Source of the DNA: Bacteroidaceae bacterium
GTDB taxonomy: Bacteria > Bacteroidota > Bacteroidia > Bacteroidales > Bacteroidaceae
Assembly: GCA_030843315.1 (NCBI GenBank)
Contig: JAUUPT010000073.1
Span: forward strand, 1 to 19,316
Direction: 5' to 3'
DNA: 19,316 bases
Both the position numbers and the translations under genes were made by a program. Shown one piece after another: positions 1 to 6,789 of this stretch. The first letter of the stretch is position 1. Every line of letters begins with the position of its first letter. The notes beneath the pieces were generated by a model, which saw only the letters and a list, made by a program, of their open reading frames with translations, was not told the origin of the DNA and ran no database searches.

Positions 1-845
1 CAGCCGGACAGCTTCACGGCACTTACATGCTGCTGGACGAGGCTTCCGTAACGGGTACTGCCAACATTGTGATGGCAGCCGTACTGGCAAAAGGAAAAAC
101 AACCATTTACAACGCCGCCTGCGAACCCTACGTACAGCAACTCTGCAAGATGCTGAACCGAATGGGCGCCAAGATAGAAGGCATCGCCTCCAACCTCCTC
201 ACCATCGAAGGAGTGGACGAGCTACACGGCACCGACCATACCATTCTGCCAGATATGATTGAAGTGGGCAGTTTCATCGGCATGGCCGCCATGACGAAAA
301 GCGAACTGACCATCAAGAACGTATCTCACGAGAACCTGGGCATCATCCCCGACAGCTTCCGCCGCCTCGGCATCAAAATGGAGCAACGGGGAGACGACAT
401 CTACGTGCCGGCACAAGACAGTTATCAGATAGAATCCTTCCTCGACGGTTCCATCATGAGCATTGCCGATGCTCCCTGGCCGGGACTGACGCCGGACTTG
501 CTCAGCGTGATGCTGGTAGTTGCCACCCAGGCAAAAGGCAGTGTGCTGATTCATCAGAAGATGTTCGAAAGCCGCCTGTTCTTCGTGGACAAGCTGATAG
601 ATATGGGAGCGCAAATCATTCTGTGCGACCCGCACCGCGCCGTTGTCATAGGACACGACCACGGCTTCAAACTGCGTGGCGGCAATATGACCTCACCCGA
701 TATCCGTGCCGGCATCGCCCTGCTGATAGCTGCCATGAGTGCGGACGGCATCAGCCGCATCCACAATATAGAGCAGATAGACCGCGGATATCAGAATATA
801 GAAGGACGACTGAACGCCCTCGGAGCAAGAATAACGAGAATATAA
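1..845 (+). CDS. murA: UDP-N-acetylglucosamine 1-carboxyvinyltransferase, 3' part (5' end outside window)
   Basis: MurA transfers enolpyruvate from PEP to UDP-GlcNAc, the first committed step of cytoplasmic peptidoglycan precursor synthesis. The frame is open from base 3, ahead of the first ATG at 27, and the residues before that ATG (AGQLHGTY) continue the family, so the gene enters from the left. About 280 of roughly 430 residues are present. Visible family marks are the LLDEASVTGTANIVMA stretch, the WPGLTPDLLS loop whose Asp (codon 495-497) matches the catalytic Asp of E. coli MurA, and the C-terminal DIRAGIALLIAAM and IDRGYQNIEGRL segments. The N-terminal catalytic Cys and Lys regions are not in the window. 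The TAA stop overlaps the rimM ATG by one base (TAATG), which suggests translational coupling. The identification is firm; only the 5' end is missing. Confidence 0.97.
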   Translation, partial: AGQLHGTYMLLDEASVTGTANIVMAAVLAKGKTTIYNAACEPYVQQLCKMLNRMGAKIEGIASNLLTIEGVDELHGTDHTILPDMIEVGSFIGMAAMTKSELTIKNVSHENLGIIPDSFRRLGIKMEQRGDDIYVPAQDSYQIESFLDGSIMSIADAPWPGLTPDLLSVMLVVATQAKGSVLIHQKMFESRLFFVDKLIDMGAQIILCDPHRAVVIGHDHGFKLRGGNMTSPDIRAGIALLIAAMSADGISRIHNIEQIDRGYQNIEGRLNALGARITRI

Positions 846-1381
846 TGATAAAAAGAGAAGAAGTATATAAGATAGGTATATTCAACAAGCCGCACGGCAT
901 TCACGGAGAGTTGTCGTTCACCTTCACGGATGATATTTTCGACCGGGTGGAGGCGGATTATCTGATATGCCTGTTGGACGGCATTCTGGTACCTTTCTTT
1001 ATGGAGGAATATCGTTTCCGTTCAGATACGACCGCCCTTGTCAAGCTGGAAGGAGTAGACACGGCAGAACGTGCACGCATGTTCACCAACATCGAAGTCT
1101 ACTTCCCCGCCAAGCATGCCGAAGACGCCGGCCCGGAAGAACTGAGCTGGGACTTCTTCGTAGGTTTCCGCATGGAGGAGATACATCACGGACAGTTGGG
1201 TGAAGTGACGGAGGTAGATACCACTACCATCAACACCTTGTTTGTGGTGGATGATAAAGGAGAAGAACTACTGATTCCGGCACAGGAAGACTTCATTGTC
1301 GACATCGACCAGAAGCATAAAGTCATTACGGTGGACTTGCCGGAAGGACTGCTGGCGCTGGAAGAGACGGAAGAGGTGTGA
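845..1381 (+). CDS. rimM: 16S rRNA processing/ribosome maturation factor RimM
   Basis: RimM helps mature the 30S head by binding ribosomal protein S19. The product has 178 residues, normal for the family. The N-terminal RimM domain (about 5-88) opens with KIGIFNKPHGIHGEL, and the C-terminal PRC-barrel (about 95-170) holds LSWDFFVGF and ELLIPAQEDFIVDID. The open frame extends further upstream to 623, but the ATG at 845 is chosen because it starts the conserved N-terminus and overlaps the murA stop by one base. The stop TGA is followed at once by TAA and lies in the first unit of an 8-base repeat array. Sitting behind murA in a cell-envelope cluster, it is presumably co-transcribed with it. Confidence 0.96.
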   Translation: MIKREEVYKIGIFNKPHGIHGELSFTFTDDIFDRVEADYLICLLDGILVPFFMEEYRFRSDTTALVKLEGVDTAERARMFTNIEVYFPAKHAEDAGPEELSWDFFVGFRMEEIHHGQLGEVTEVDTTTINTLFVVDDKGEELLIPAQEDFIVDIDQKHKVITVDLPEGLLALEETEEV

Positions 1382-1417
1382 TAAGGTGATGGAGTGATAA
1401 GGTGAGAGAGTGAAGTA
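1378..1417 (+). repeat. Array of five degenerate 8-base units (GTGATAAR type), left copy
   Basis: The units read GTGATAAG, GTGATGGA, GTGATAAG, GTGAGAGA and GTGAAGTA, all in exact 8-base phase. The first unit supplies the rimM stop codon (TGA at 1379) and a second in-frame TAA. Because 8 is not a multiple of 3, the TGAs at 1379, 1387, 1395, 1403 and 1411 fall in all three reading frames. The right end overlaps a promoter-like box before the M23 gene. A related array lies at 2314-2367. Confidence 0.85.
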
Positions 1418-1423
1418 ACTTTG
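1416..1423 (+). promoter_or_regulatory. Candidate Bacteroides -7 box for the M23 gene
   Basis: TAACTTTG matches the TAnnTTTG -7 consensus of Bacteroidetes exactly. It sits 16 bases before the GTG start, which would leave a leader of about 10 bases. No -33 TTTG is seen upstream; the 8-base repeats occupy that position. It may give the M23-dxr-rseP part of the cluster its own promoter. Confidence 0.45.
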
Positions 1424-1439
1424 CCCATAGATAATTAAG

Positions 1440-2312
1440 GTGAGAGACAAGAAGAAAAACAAGAAACGAAGCAAGGCTTTTTGGAACAACATCAAGTTCA
1501 AATATAAGCTGACCATTATCAACGAGAATACACTCGAAGAAGTGGCAGGACTGCGTGTGTCCAAGCTGAACGGTATCTCCGTATTGCTTTCTTTGCTGAC
1601 GGTGTTGTTCCTGATAGCTGCCGTTATCATCACCTTCACCCCCCTGCGCAACTACCTGCCCGGATACATGAACAGTGAAATCCGTGCCCAGGTGGTAGAG
1701 AATGCCTTGCGTGCAGACTCACTCCGCCAACTGGTGGAACGCCAGAATCTGTATATCATGAACATCCAAGACATCTTTCAGGGGAAGATAAAAGCAGATA
1801 CCGTACAATCCATAGACTCGCTGACCAACGTACGTGAAGACTCATTGATGGAACGCACGCAACGCGAAGCAGAGTTCCGCAAACAATACGAAGAAACAGA
1901 AAAATACAATCTGACAACGATTGCCGCCCGTCCCGAAGTAGACGGGTTGATATTCTACCGCCCCACCCGCGGCATGATATCCTCGCCTTTCAATGCCGAG
2001 CAGAAGCACTTCGGTACCGACATTGCCGCCAATCCGGGTGAAAGCGTATTGGCAACACTGGACGGCACCGTGATACTGAGTACCTACACCGCCGAAACCG
2101 GCTATCTGATAGAAGTACAACACAATCAGGATTTAGTGTCCGTCTATAAGCATTGCGGTTCTCTTCTGAAAAAAGAGGGCGACACGGTGAAGGCCGGCGA
2201 AGCCATCGCATTGGTAGGAAATACCGGACAACTGTCCACCGGACCACACCTCCACTTCGAGCTATGGCACAAAGGAAGAGCGGTGAATCCGGAACTGTAT
2301 ATTGTGTTTTAG
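1440..2312 (+). CDS. Membrane-anchored M23 (LytM-type) peptidase
   Basis: This is a predicted zinc-dependent peptidoglycan endopeptidase or divisome-type LytM factor of 290 residues. It has a basic cytoplasmic start (residues 1-20), one membrane segment (about 45-68), a periplasmic helical stretch (about 78-155) and a C-terminal M23 domain (about 170-290). The M23 ligands look complete: H190 and D194 in KHFGTD, then H238 in YKHCG, then H270 and H272 in GPHLHFEL. It may therefore be active and not a degenerate activator. The start is GTG; the next in-frame Met (about 77) would lose the membrane segment, so GTG is preferred. It lies between two 8-base repeat arrays in the murA-rimM-dxr-rseP cluster. 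Family assignment is firm; the exact substrate is not known. Confidence 0.92.
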   Translation: MRDKKKNKKRSKAFWNNIKFKYKLTIINENTLEEVAGLRVSKLNGISVLLSLLTVLFLIAAVIITFTPLRNYLPGYMNSEIRAQVVENALRADSLRQLVERQNLYIMNIQDIFQGKIKADTVQSIDSLTNVREDSLMERTQREAEFRKQYEETEKYNLTTIAARPEVDGLIFYRPTRGMISSPFNAEQKHFGTDIAANPGESVLATLDGTVILSTYTAETGYLIEVQHNQDLVSVYKHCGSLLKKEGDTVKAGEAIALVGNTGQLSTGPHLHFELWHKGRAVNPELYIVF

Positions 2313-2313
2313 A

Positions 2314-2367
2314 GAGATAAGGCGAGAGAGTGATAAGGTGATAAAGTGATAAAGTGAGAGTGATAAA
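2314..2367 (+). repeat. Array of degenerate 8-base units (GTGATAAR type), right copy
   Basis: After the M23 stop come GAGATAAG, GCGAGAGA, GTGATAAG, GTGATAAA, GTGATAAA, a shortened GTGAGA and GTGATAAA, ending directly at the dxr ATG. It fills the whole gap between the two genes apart from one base. TGA triplets at 2331, 2339 and 2347 cover all three frames. It is related to the array at 1378-1417 but is a separate, longer version. Confidence 0.85.
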
Positions 2368-3519
2368 ATGAAGAAACAAATAGCTATACTTGGCTCTACC
2401 GGTTCCATCGGCACACAAGCCCTCCAGGTCATCGAAGAACATCCCGACCAGTACGAGGCGTATGTGCTGACTGCCAATAACCGCGTAGACGATCTCATTG
2501 CCCAGGCGCGCAAGTTCAAGCCCGAAGCAGTGGTGATAGCCAACGAATCGAAATACCTGCAATTGAAAGAAGCCCTTGCCGACCTGCCCATCAAGGTATA
2601 TGCAGGCGAAGAGGCGCTTTGCCAGATAGTGGCGGAAGCCCCCATCGACATGGTGCTCACCGCTATGGTGGGCTATGCCGGATTGAAGCCTACCATGAAC
2701 GCCATACGCGCACGCAAAGTGATAGCACTGGCAAACAAAGAGACATTAGTCGTGGCCGGAGAGTTGATTAACGACCTGGCACGCTTCAGCGGCACTCCTA
2801 TCCTACCCGTCGACTCCGAACATTCCGCTGTATTCCAGTGTTTAGCCGGAGAGGTGGGCAATCCGATAGAGAAAGTGATACTGACTGCTTCCGGCGGCCC
2901 CTTCCGCACCTGCACAATGGAGCAACTGGCAACCGTCACCAAAGCACAGGCGCTGAAACATCCCAACTGGGATATGGGTGCCAAGATAACGATAGACTCT
3001 GCCTCGATGATGAACAAAGGATTCGAGGTGATTGAAGCCAAATGGTTGTTTGGCGTGCGCCCCGACCAGATAGAGGTGGTAGTACACCCGCAATCCGTCA
3101 TTCACTCCATGGTACAGTTTGAAGATGGTGCCGTAAAGGCGCAGTTGGGTATGCCGGATATGCGCCTGCCTATCCAGTATGCCTTCTCCTATCCGGACAG
3201 ACTGAAGGCTTCTTTTCCGCGTCTGGACTTCAAGCAGTGCACGGAACTGACGTTTGAGCAACCGGACACAACACGCTTCCGCAACCTGGCGCTGGCCTAC
3301 GAGGCACTGCACCGCGCCGGAAATATGCCGTGCATAGTCAATGCCGCCAACGAGGTAGTGGTAGCCGCCTTCCTGCGGGATGAGATTTCGTTCCTCGGCA
3401 TGAGCGATGTGATAGAAAAGACGATGTCGCGCGTATCTTATATACAGAGACCTACTTATGAGGACTATGTGGCAACGGATGCGGAAGCGCGGCGGATAGC
3501 AAAGGAAATGATTAATTAG
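2368..3519 (+). CDS. dxr: 1-deoxy-D-xylulose 5-phosphate reductoisomerase
   Basis: Dxr converts 1-deoxy-D-xylulose 5-phosphate to 2-C-methyl-D-erythritol 4-phosphate with NADPH, the first committed step of the MEP isoprenoid pathway. That pathway also feeds the undecaprenyl carrier used in wall synthesis. The product has 383 residues, normal for the family. The NADPH-binding loop GSTGSIG is at 9-15, NKE at 123-125, metal ligands D149 and E151 in PVDSEHSA, the substrate loop SGGPFR at 175-180, and E220 in MNKGFE matches the third metal ligand of E. coli Dxr. The ATG directly follows the 8-base repeat array with no clear Shine-Dalgarno site. It is presumably co-transcribed with the M23 gene and rseP. 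No oddity is seen in the protein. Confidence 0.97.
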   Translation: MKKQIAILGSTGSIGTQALQVIEEHPDQYEAYVLTANNRVDDLIAQARKFKPEAVVIANESKYLQLKEALADLPIKVYAGEEALCQIVAEAPIDMVLTAMVGYAGLKPTMNAIRARKVIALANKETLVVAGELINDLARFSGTPILPVDSEHSAVFQCLAGEVGNPIEKVILTASGGPFRTCTMEQLATVTKAQALKHPNWDMGAKITIDSASMMNKGFEVIEAKWLFGVRPDQIEVVVHPQSVIHSMVQFEDGAVKAQLGMPDMRLPIQYAFSYPDRLKASFPRLDFKQCTELTFEQPDTTRFRNLALAYEALHRAGNMPCIVNAANEVVVAAFLRDEISFLGMSDVIEKTMSRVSYIQRPTYEDYVATDAEARRIAKEMIN

Positions 3520-3558
3520 GCTATAGTATTATAAACAAATAAATTAGTAGATTATTAG

Positions 3559-4893
3559 ATGGAAACATTCTTGATTCGTGCCCTGCAACTCGTTATGAGC
3601 CTTTCGCTGCTCGTTATCGTTCATGAAGGAGGGCACTTTCTCTTCGCCCGACTCTTCAAAACCCGCGTTGAAAAGTTCTGTTTATTCTTCGACCCATGGT
3701 TCACACTATTCAAGTTCAAACCCAAAAACAGTGAAACGGAATATGGCATAGGATGGCTGCCCCTGGGCGGTTACGTCAAAATAGCCGGTATGATAGACGA
3801 GTCTATGGATACCGAACAAATGAAGCAACCCATGAAGCCGTGGGAATTCCGCGCCAAACCGGCATGGCAACGCCTGCTCATTATGATAGGCGGCGTGCTG
3901 TTCAACTTCCTGCTGGCACTGTTCATCTACTCCATGATTCTCTTTACCTGGGGCGATGAATACGTTCCGGTACAGAAAGCCCCGCTGGGCATGGACTTCA
4001 ACGAGACTGCCAAAGCGGTTGGTTTCCGCGATGGCGATGTGCTGATTTCTGCCGACGGCGTTCCCTTCGAACGTATGGGCGGTGACTTGCTGACCGCCGT
4101 TGTCGATGCCCGCCAGGTCACCGTATTGCGTGACGGAGAAGAAGCTTCCGTATACATCCCCGAAGATATGATGAACCGCCTGCTGGCCGACAGCGTCCGT
4201 TTTGCTTCCTTCCGCTATCCGTTCGTTATCGACAGCATCATCGCCGGACGCCCCGCAGCTATAGCCGGGCTTCAGGTAGGAGACAGCATCACAGCAATGA
4301 ACGGCAAAAAGATCGCCTACTTCGACTTCAAGGAAGAACTGATGAACCGAAAGAAAGCCAACAGCGCAGATCGCGACCTCACGTTGACCTACGTGCGCAA
4401 CGGAGTAACCGACACCCTGACACTGACCACCGACTCCCTTTATGAGATAGGCATAGCAGCACGCACGTTGACCGACCGGCTGCTGCCTGTAGTGAAAAAG
4501 GAATATAGCTTCCTGGCTTCCTTCCCTGCCGGAGCAAAACTGGGAGTAAGCACTCTGAAAGGATACGTAGGCCAGATGAAATACCTCTTCTCCAAAGAAG
4601 GAGCCAAGCAACTGGGAGGTTTCGGAACCATCGGCAGCATCTTCCCCGCAACGTGGGATTGGCACCAGTTCTGGTACATGACGGCATTCCTCTCCATTAT
4701 CCTTGCCTTCATGAACATTCTGCCCATTCCGGCATTGGACGGCGGACACGTACTGTTCCTGATATATGAAATCGTGGCGCGCCGCAAGCCGAGCGACAAG
4801 TTTATGGAGCGGGCACAGATGGTAGGTATGTTCCTGCTTTTCGGCCTGCTGATATGGGCAAACTTCAATGATATTCTAAGATTCTTCTTCTGA
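3559..4893 (+). CDS. rseP: RIP/site-2 metalloprotease RseP
   Basis: This is an inner-membrane zinc metalloprotease that cuts substrates within the membrane, classically anti-sigma factors and leftover signal peptides. It has 444 residues. The zinc motif HEGGH (H22, E23, H26) lies in the first membrane segment, and the second zinc motif with D394 lies in NILPIPALDGGH. Further membrane segments are near 108-130 and 419-440. Two PDZ-like domains lie between them, roughly 132-200 and 219-295 (the second contains AGLQVGDSITAMNG). The start ATG follows an AT-rich 39-base gap after dxr. The gene ends in tandem stops (TGA TAA) just before a strong terminator, so it closes the cluster. The substrate is unknown; Bacteroidetes have many ECF anti-sigma factors that would be candidates. 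Confidence 0.95.
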   Translation: METFLIRALQLVMSLSLLVIVHEGGHFLFARLFKTRVEKFCLFFDPWFTLFKFKPKNSETEYGIGWLPLGGYVKIAGMIDESMDTEQMKQPMKPWEFRAKPAWQRLLIMIGGVLFNFLLALFIYSMILFTWGDEYVPVQKAPLGMDFNETAKAVGFRDGDVLISADGVPFERMGGDLLTAVVDARQVTVLRDGEEASVYIPEDMMNRLLADSVRFASFRYPFVIDSIIAGRPAAIAGLQVGDSITAMNGKKIAYFDFKEELMNRKKANSADRDLTLTYVRNGVTDTLTLTTDSLYEIGIAARTLTDRLLPVVKKEYSFLASFPAGAKLGVSTLKGYVGQMKYLFSKEGAKQLGGFGTIGSIFPATWDWHQFWYMTAFLSIILAFMNILPIPALDGGHVLFLIYEIVARRKPSDKFMERAQMVGMFLLFGLLIWANFNDILRFFF

Positions 4894-4903
4894 TAATCAG
4901 AGC

Positions 4904-4947
4904 ATAAAAAACGCACCATCCGTTCGTGTAAAACAGATGGTGCGTTT
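4904..4947 (-). terminator. Rho-independent terminator of ddh
   Basis: A 12-bp perfect stem (4909-4920 with 4936-4947) closes a 15-base loop. On the minus strand it is followed by a run of six T (complement of 4905-4910 region), as expected for a terminator downstream of ddh. It is the left half of the convergent terminator. Confidence 0.75.
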
Positions 4948-5013
4948 GGGTGAAATAGATGATGCGTTTGAGGCAAACAGATGGTCTGTTTGGGGCAAAC
5001 GCATCATCTGTTT
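4909..5013. repeat. Five-copy 18-base motif (AAACAGATGRTGCGTTTG type) in mixed orientation
   Basis: One motif is used five times in about 105 bases. An inverted copy starts at 4909, direct copies start near 4931, 4953 and 4974, and a second inverted copy runs 4996-5013. The third direct copy is itself a palindrome. The copies pair to form the two hairpins listed as terminators. The region sits between convergent rseP and ddh. Confidence 0.85.
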
Positions 5014-5016
5014 TTT
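4953..5016 (+). terminator. Rho-independent terminator of the murA-rseP cluster
   Basis: An 18-bp stem with a single T-G wobble (4953-4970 with 4996-5013) encloses an inner 8-bp hairpin (4974-4981 with 4985-4992, loop TGG). The + strand then runs into T at 5011-5016. It ends the rseP transcript about 60 bases after the stop codon. Confidence 0.85.
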
Positions 5017-5023
5017 GTATGCC

Positions 5024-5923
5024 TTATACCAAGTGCCCGATCCACTCTTCGCGGTCGCCCGGAAGGAGATCGATAACCGGAATTTCGACCATTGTATAGC
5101 AGCCCGGCTGCTGACGCATAGCGGCGCGAGCCACACATACCAATACCTGCGCCGTAAGGGCGGGATTGTTGATGCGCATGTTGAATTCGAAGAGTTGGTT
5201 TTGTGTCTTGCCCGATACACCTTTGCGGGTCAGGTTCACACCGTGTCCCATATCCAGCAGTGCGTCTACGCTCGGCACCAGTTTTACGTGGGTTTCGTCA
5301 TTCACAAAGTACGGGTCGGCCTTGATGGCAGCAGCTACTTTGTCAAATTCGTAACCGTCTTTCAGTTCGATGTAAACCATGCGGCGATGGATGCCCGTTC
5401 CGGTGGGGATGGTCATGGAGAGAGCGGCCTTCACACCGTCGATGGCCTTCACAGCCACCGTATGTCCCATACTCATACCCGGACCGAAGTTCGTGTAGGT
5501 GATGCCCTTCGGCGCAATGGCTTCGAGCAGCGTGCGAACAACAGAGTCGCTACCCGGATCCCAGCCGGCAGAAATGATAGACACAGTGTTGTGAGCCTTT
5601 GCCTCTGCATCCAGCGTGCGGCGCAGGGCAGTGATTCCGGTATGGATATCAAAGCTGTCTACTGTATGGATACCTAAAGCCAGAATCTCTTTGGCATACT
5701 TCTCTACGCTGCGTGTAGGGGTACAAAGAATGGCAACATCTACGCTTTCCAATTCCTTGATATTCTTTACAACGGGATAATTACTCAATTCTTCGGGACG
5801 GTTTTCAGCTCCGGCACGGCGTACTACACCGGCTACCTCAAAGTCGGGAGCTGCTTGCAGGGCTTCGAGTACGAAGTGCCCGATATTGCCATAGCCAACG
5901 ATGGCTGCTCTTACTTTTTTCAT
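5024..5923 (-). CDS. ddh: meso-diaminopimelate D-dehydrogenase
   Basis: Ddh makes meso-diaminopimelate in one NADPH-dependent amination of L-2-amino-6-oxopimelate (tetrahydrodipicolinate ring-open form), bypassing the acylated DAP intermediates. Meso-DAP feeds lysine synthesis and the peptidoglycan stem peptide. The product has 299 residues. The Rossmann motif GYGNIG is at 10-15. Family marks follow: VDSFDIHTGI, SAGWDPGSDSVVRTL, and FGPGMSMGHTVAVKAIDGVK. These match the layout of the Corynebacterium enzyme (STGWDPG, WGPGLSQGHS). It is a single gene, convergent with rseP and divergent from ruvA, with its own -7 box and terminator. Its neighbourhood of envelope genes fits a wall role. A Gfo/Idh-type oxidoreductase is the only alternative and is less likely. 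Confidence 0.93.
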   Translation of the reverse strand: MKKVRAAIVGYGNIGHFVLEALQAAPDFEVAGVVRRAGAENRPEELSNYPVVKNIKELESVDVAILCTPTRSVEKYAKEILALGIHTVDSFDIHTGITALRRTLDAEAKAHNTVSIISAGWDPGSDSVVRTLLEAIAPKGITYTNFGPGMSMGHTVAVKAIDGVKAALSMTIPTGTGIHRRMVYIELKDGYEFDKVAAAIKADPYFVNDETHVKLVPSVDALLDMGHGVNLTRKGVSGKTQNQLFEFNMRINNPALTAQVLVCVARAAMRQQPGCYTMVEIPVIDLLPGDREEWIGHLV

Positions 5924-5965
5924 TCTTTTGCTGGTTTTGATTATCAGTTTTCTATATTATCGACA

Positions 5966-5973
5966 CAAAAGTA
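5966..5973 (-). promoter_or_regulatory. Candidate -7 box for ddh
   Basis: The minus strand reads TACTTTTG, an exact TAnnTTTG match, about 43 bases before the ddh ATG. No convincing -33 TTTG is visible. The same octamer precedes the M24 peptidase gene at 9273-9280. Confidence 0.5.
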
Positions 5974-6062
5974 AGCATTTTCATTAACATACACCTATAG
6001 AAGTGCTCACTGTTTCACAGAGTTTTTCTTTTTTTAGTGACTGAAAGTTCAATAATAATTCC

Positions 6063-6070
6063 TACATTCG
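6063..6070 (+). promoter_or_regulatory. Weak candidate -7 box for ruvA
   Basis: TACATTCG differs from TAnnTTTG by one base and lies 26 bases before the ruvA ATG, a usual distance in this group. No -33 element is clear. It is listed mainly because ruvA is divergent from ddh and needs its own promoter in this 173-base gap. Confidence 0.3.
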
Positions 6071-6096
6071 CGAAATGATAATGTGATAATACGCCA

Positions 6097-6699
6097 ATGA
6101 TAGAATACATTAAAGGCGGAATTGCCGAGCTGAGTCCGGCAACCGCAGTAATAGACTGTAACGGACTGGGATATGCCGTTAATATTTCCCTGAATACCTA
6201 CGCTGCCATCCAAGGCAAGAAGGAGTGCAAACTCTATATATACGAAGCCATCCGCGAAGATGCCTACATCCTTTATGGCTTTGCCGACAAGCAAGAACGG
6301 GAACTCTTCCTGCTACTGATCTCCGTATCGGGCATCGGCGGAAACACCGCCCGGATGATTCTCTCGGCACTCTCCCCCGCTGAACTGGTAAGCGTCATCA
6401 GCACCGAGAATGCCAATCTGCTGAAGACCGTGAAAGGCATCGGACTGAAGACCGCCCAACGCGTAATTGTAGACTTGAAAGACAAAATAAAGACCGGAAG
6501 CATAGCCGCAGGTACGGCCGGAACAATGGGCACACTCATGCCCGCAGCCAATGCGCAAGTGCAGGAAGAGGCGATAGCCGCCCTCACCATGTTGGGCTTT
6601 GCGCAAGCTCCTTCGCAGAAAGTGGTACTTGCCATCCTGAAGGAAGATCCCGACGCACCGGTGGAACAGGTAATAAAACTGGCATTGAAGAGATTATAA
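6097..6699 (+). CDS. ruvA: Holliday junction DNA helicase subunit RuvA
   Basis: RuvA binds four-way DNA junctions as a tetramer and loads the RuvB motor for branch migration in recombination repair. The product has 200 residues, normal for the family. An N-terminal OB-fold covers about 1-62 (MIEYIKGGIAEL start). Two helix-hairpin-helix motifs follow, SGIGGNTAR near 78-86 and KGIGLKTAQRVI near 113-124. A variable linker (about 132-155, rich in Gly, Ala and Thr) leads to the C-terminal RuvB-contacting domain ending in VIKLALKRL. ruvB is not adjacent. It is divergent from ddh and followed by an unrecognised gene after 90 bases. Confidence 0.97.
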   Translation: MIEYIKGGIAELSPATAVIDCNGLGYAVNISLNTYAAIQGKKECKLYIYEAIREDAYILYGFADKQERELFLLLISVSGIGGNTARMILSALSPAELVSVISTENANLLKTVKGIGLKTAQRVIVDLKDKIKTGSIAAGTAGTMGTLMPAANAQVQEEAIAALTMLGFAQAPSQKVVLAILKEDPDAPVEQVIKLALKRL

Positions 6700-6760
6700 A
6701 AACTTTATCGGTCCAGTAAACATTTCCATCCGGTTATCATTATTGTATATTAAAATGTAT

Positions 6761-6768
6761 TACCTTTA
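6761..6768 (+). promoter_or_regulatory. Weak candidate -7 box for the 6790 gene
   Basis: TACCTTTA is one base off TAnnTTTG and lies 21 bases before the ATG at 6790. A TTG at 6743-6745 could be part of a -33 element but the spacing is short. Support is limited to position and sequence. Confidence 0.3.
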
Positions 6769-6789
6769 CCAGAAATAAATCGACAGACA

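Noticed and set aside
623..844. N-terminal extension of RimM to 623
   Set aside because: It overlaps the conserved murA end in another frame; the family start is the ATG at 845.
3544..3558. ATTAGTAGATTATTAG-like short repeat before rseP
   Set aside because: It is too short and AT-rich to call a repeat from this window alone.
3706..4749. 347-residue open frame on the minus strand
   Set aside because: It lies wholly antisense to rseP, which has clear family motifs; the translation resembles no family and is a codon shadow.
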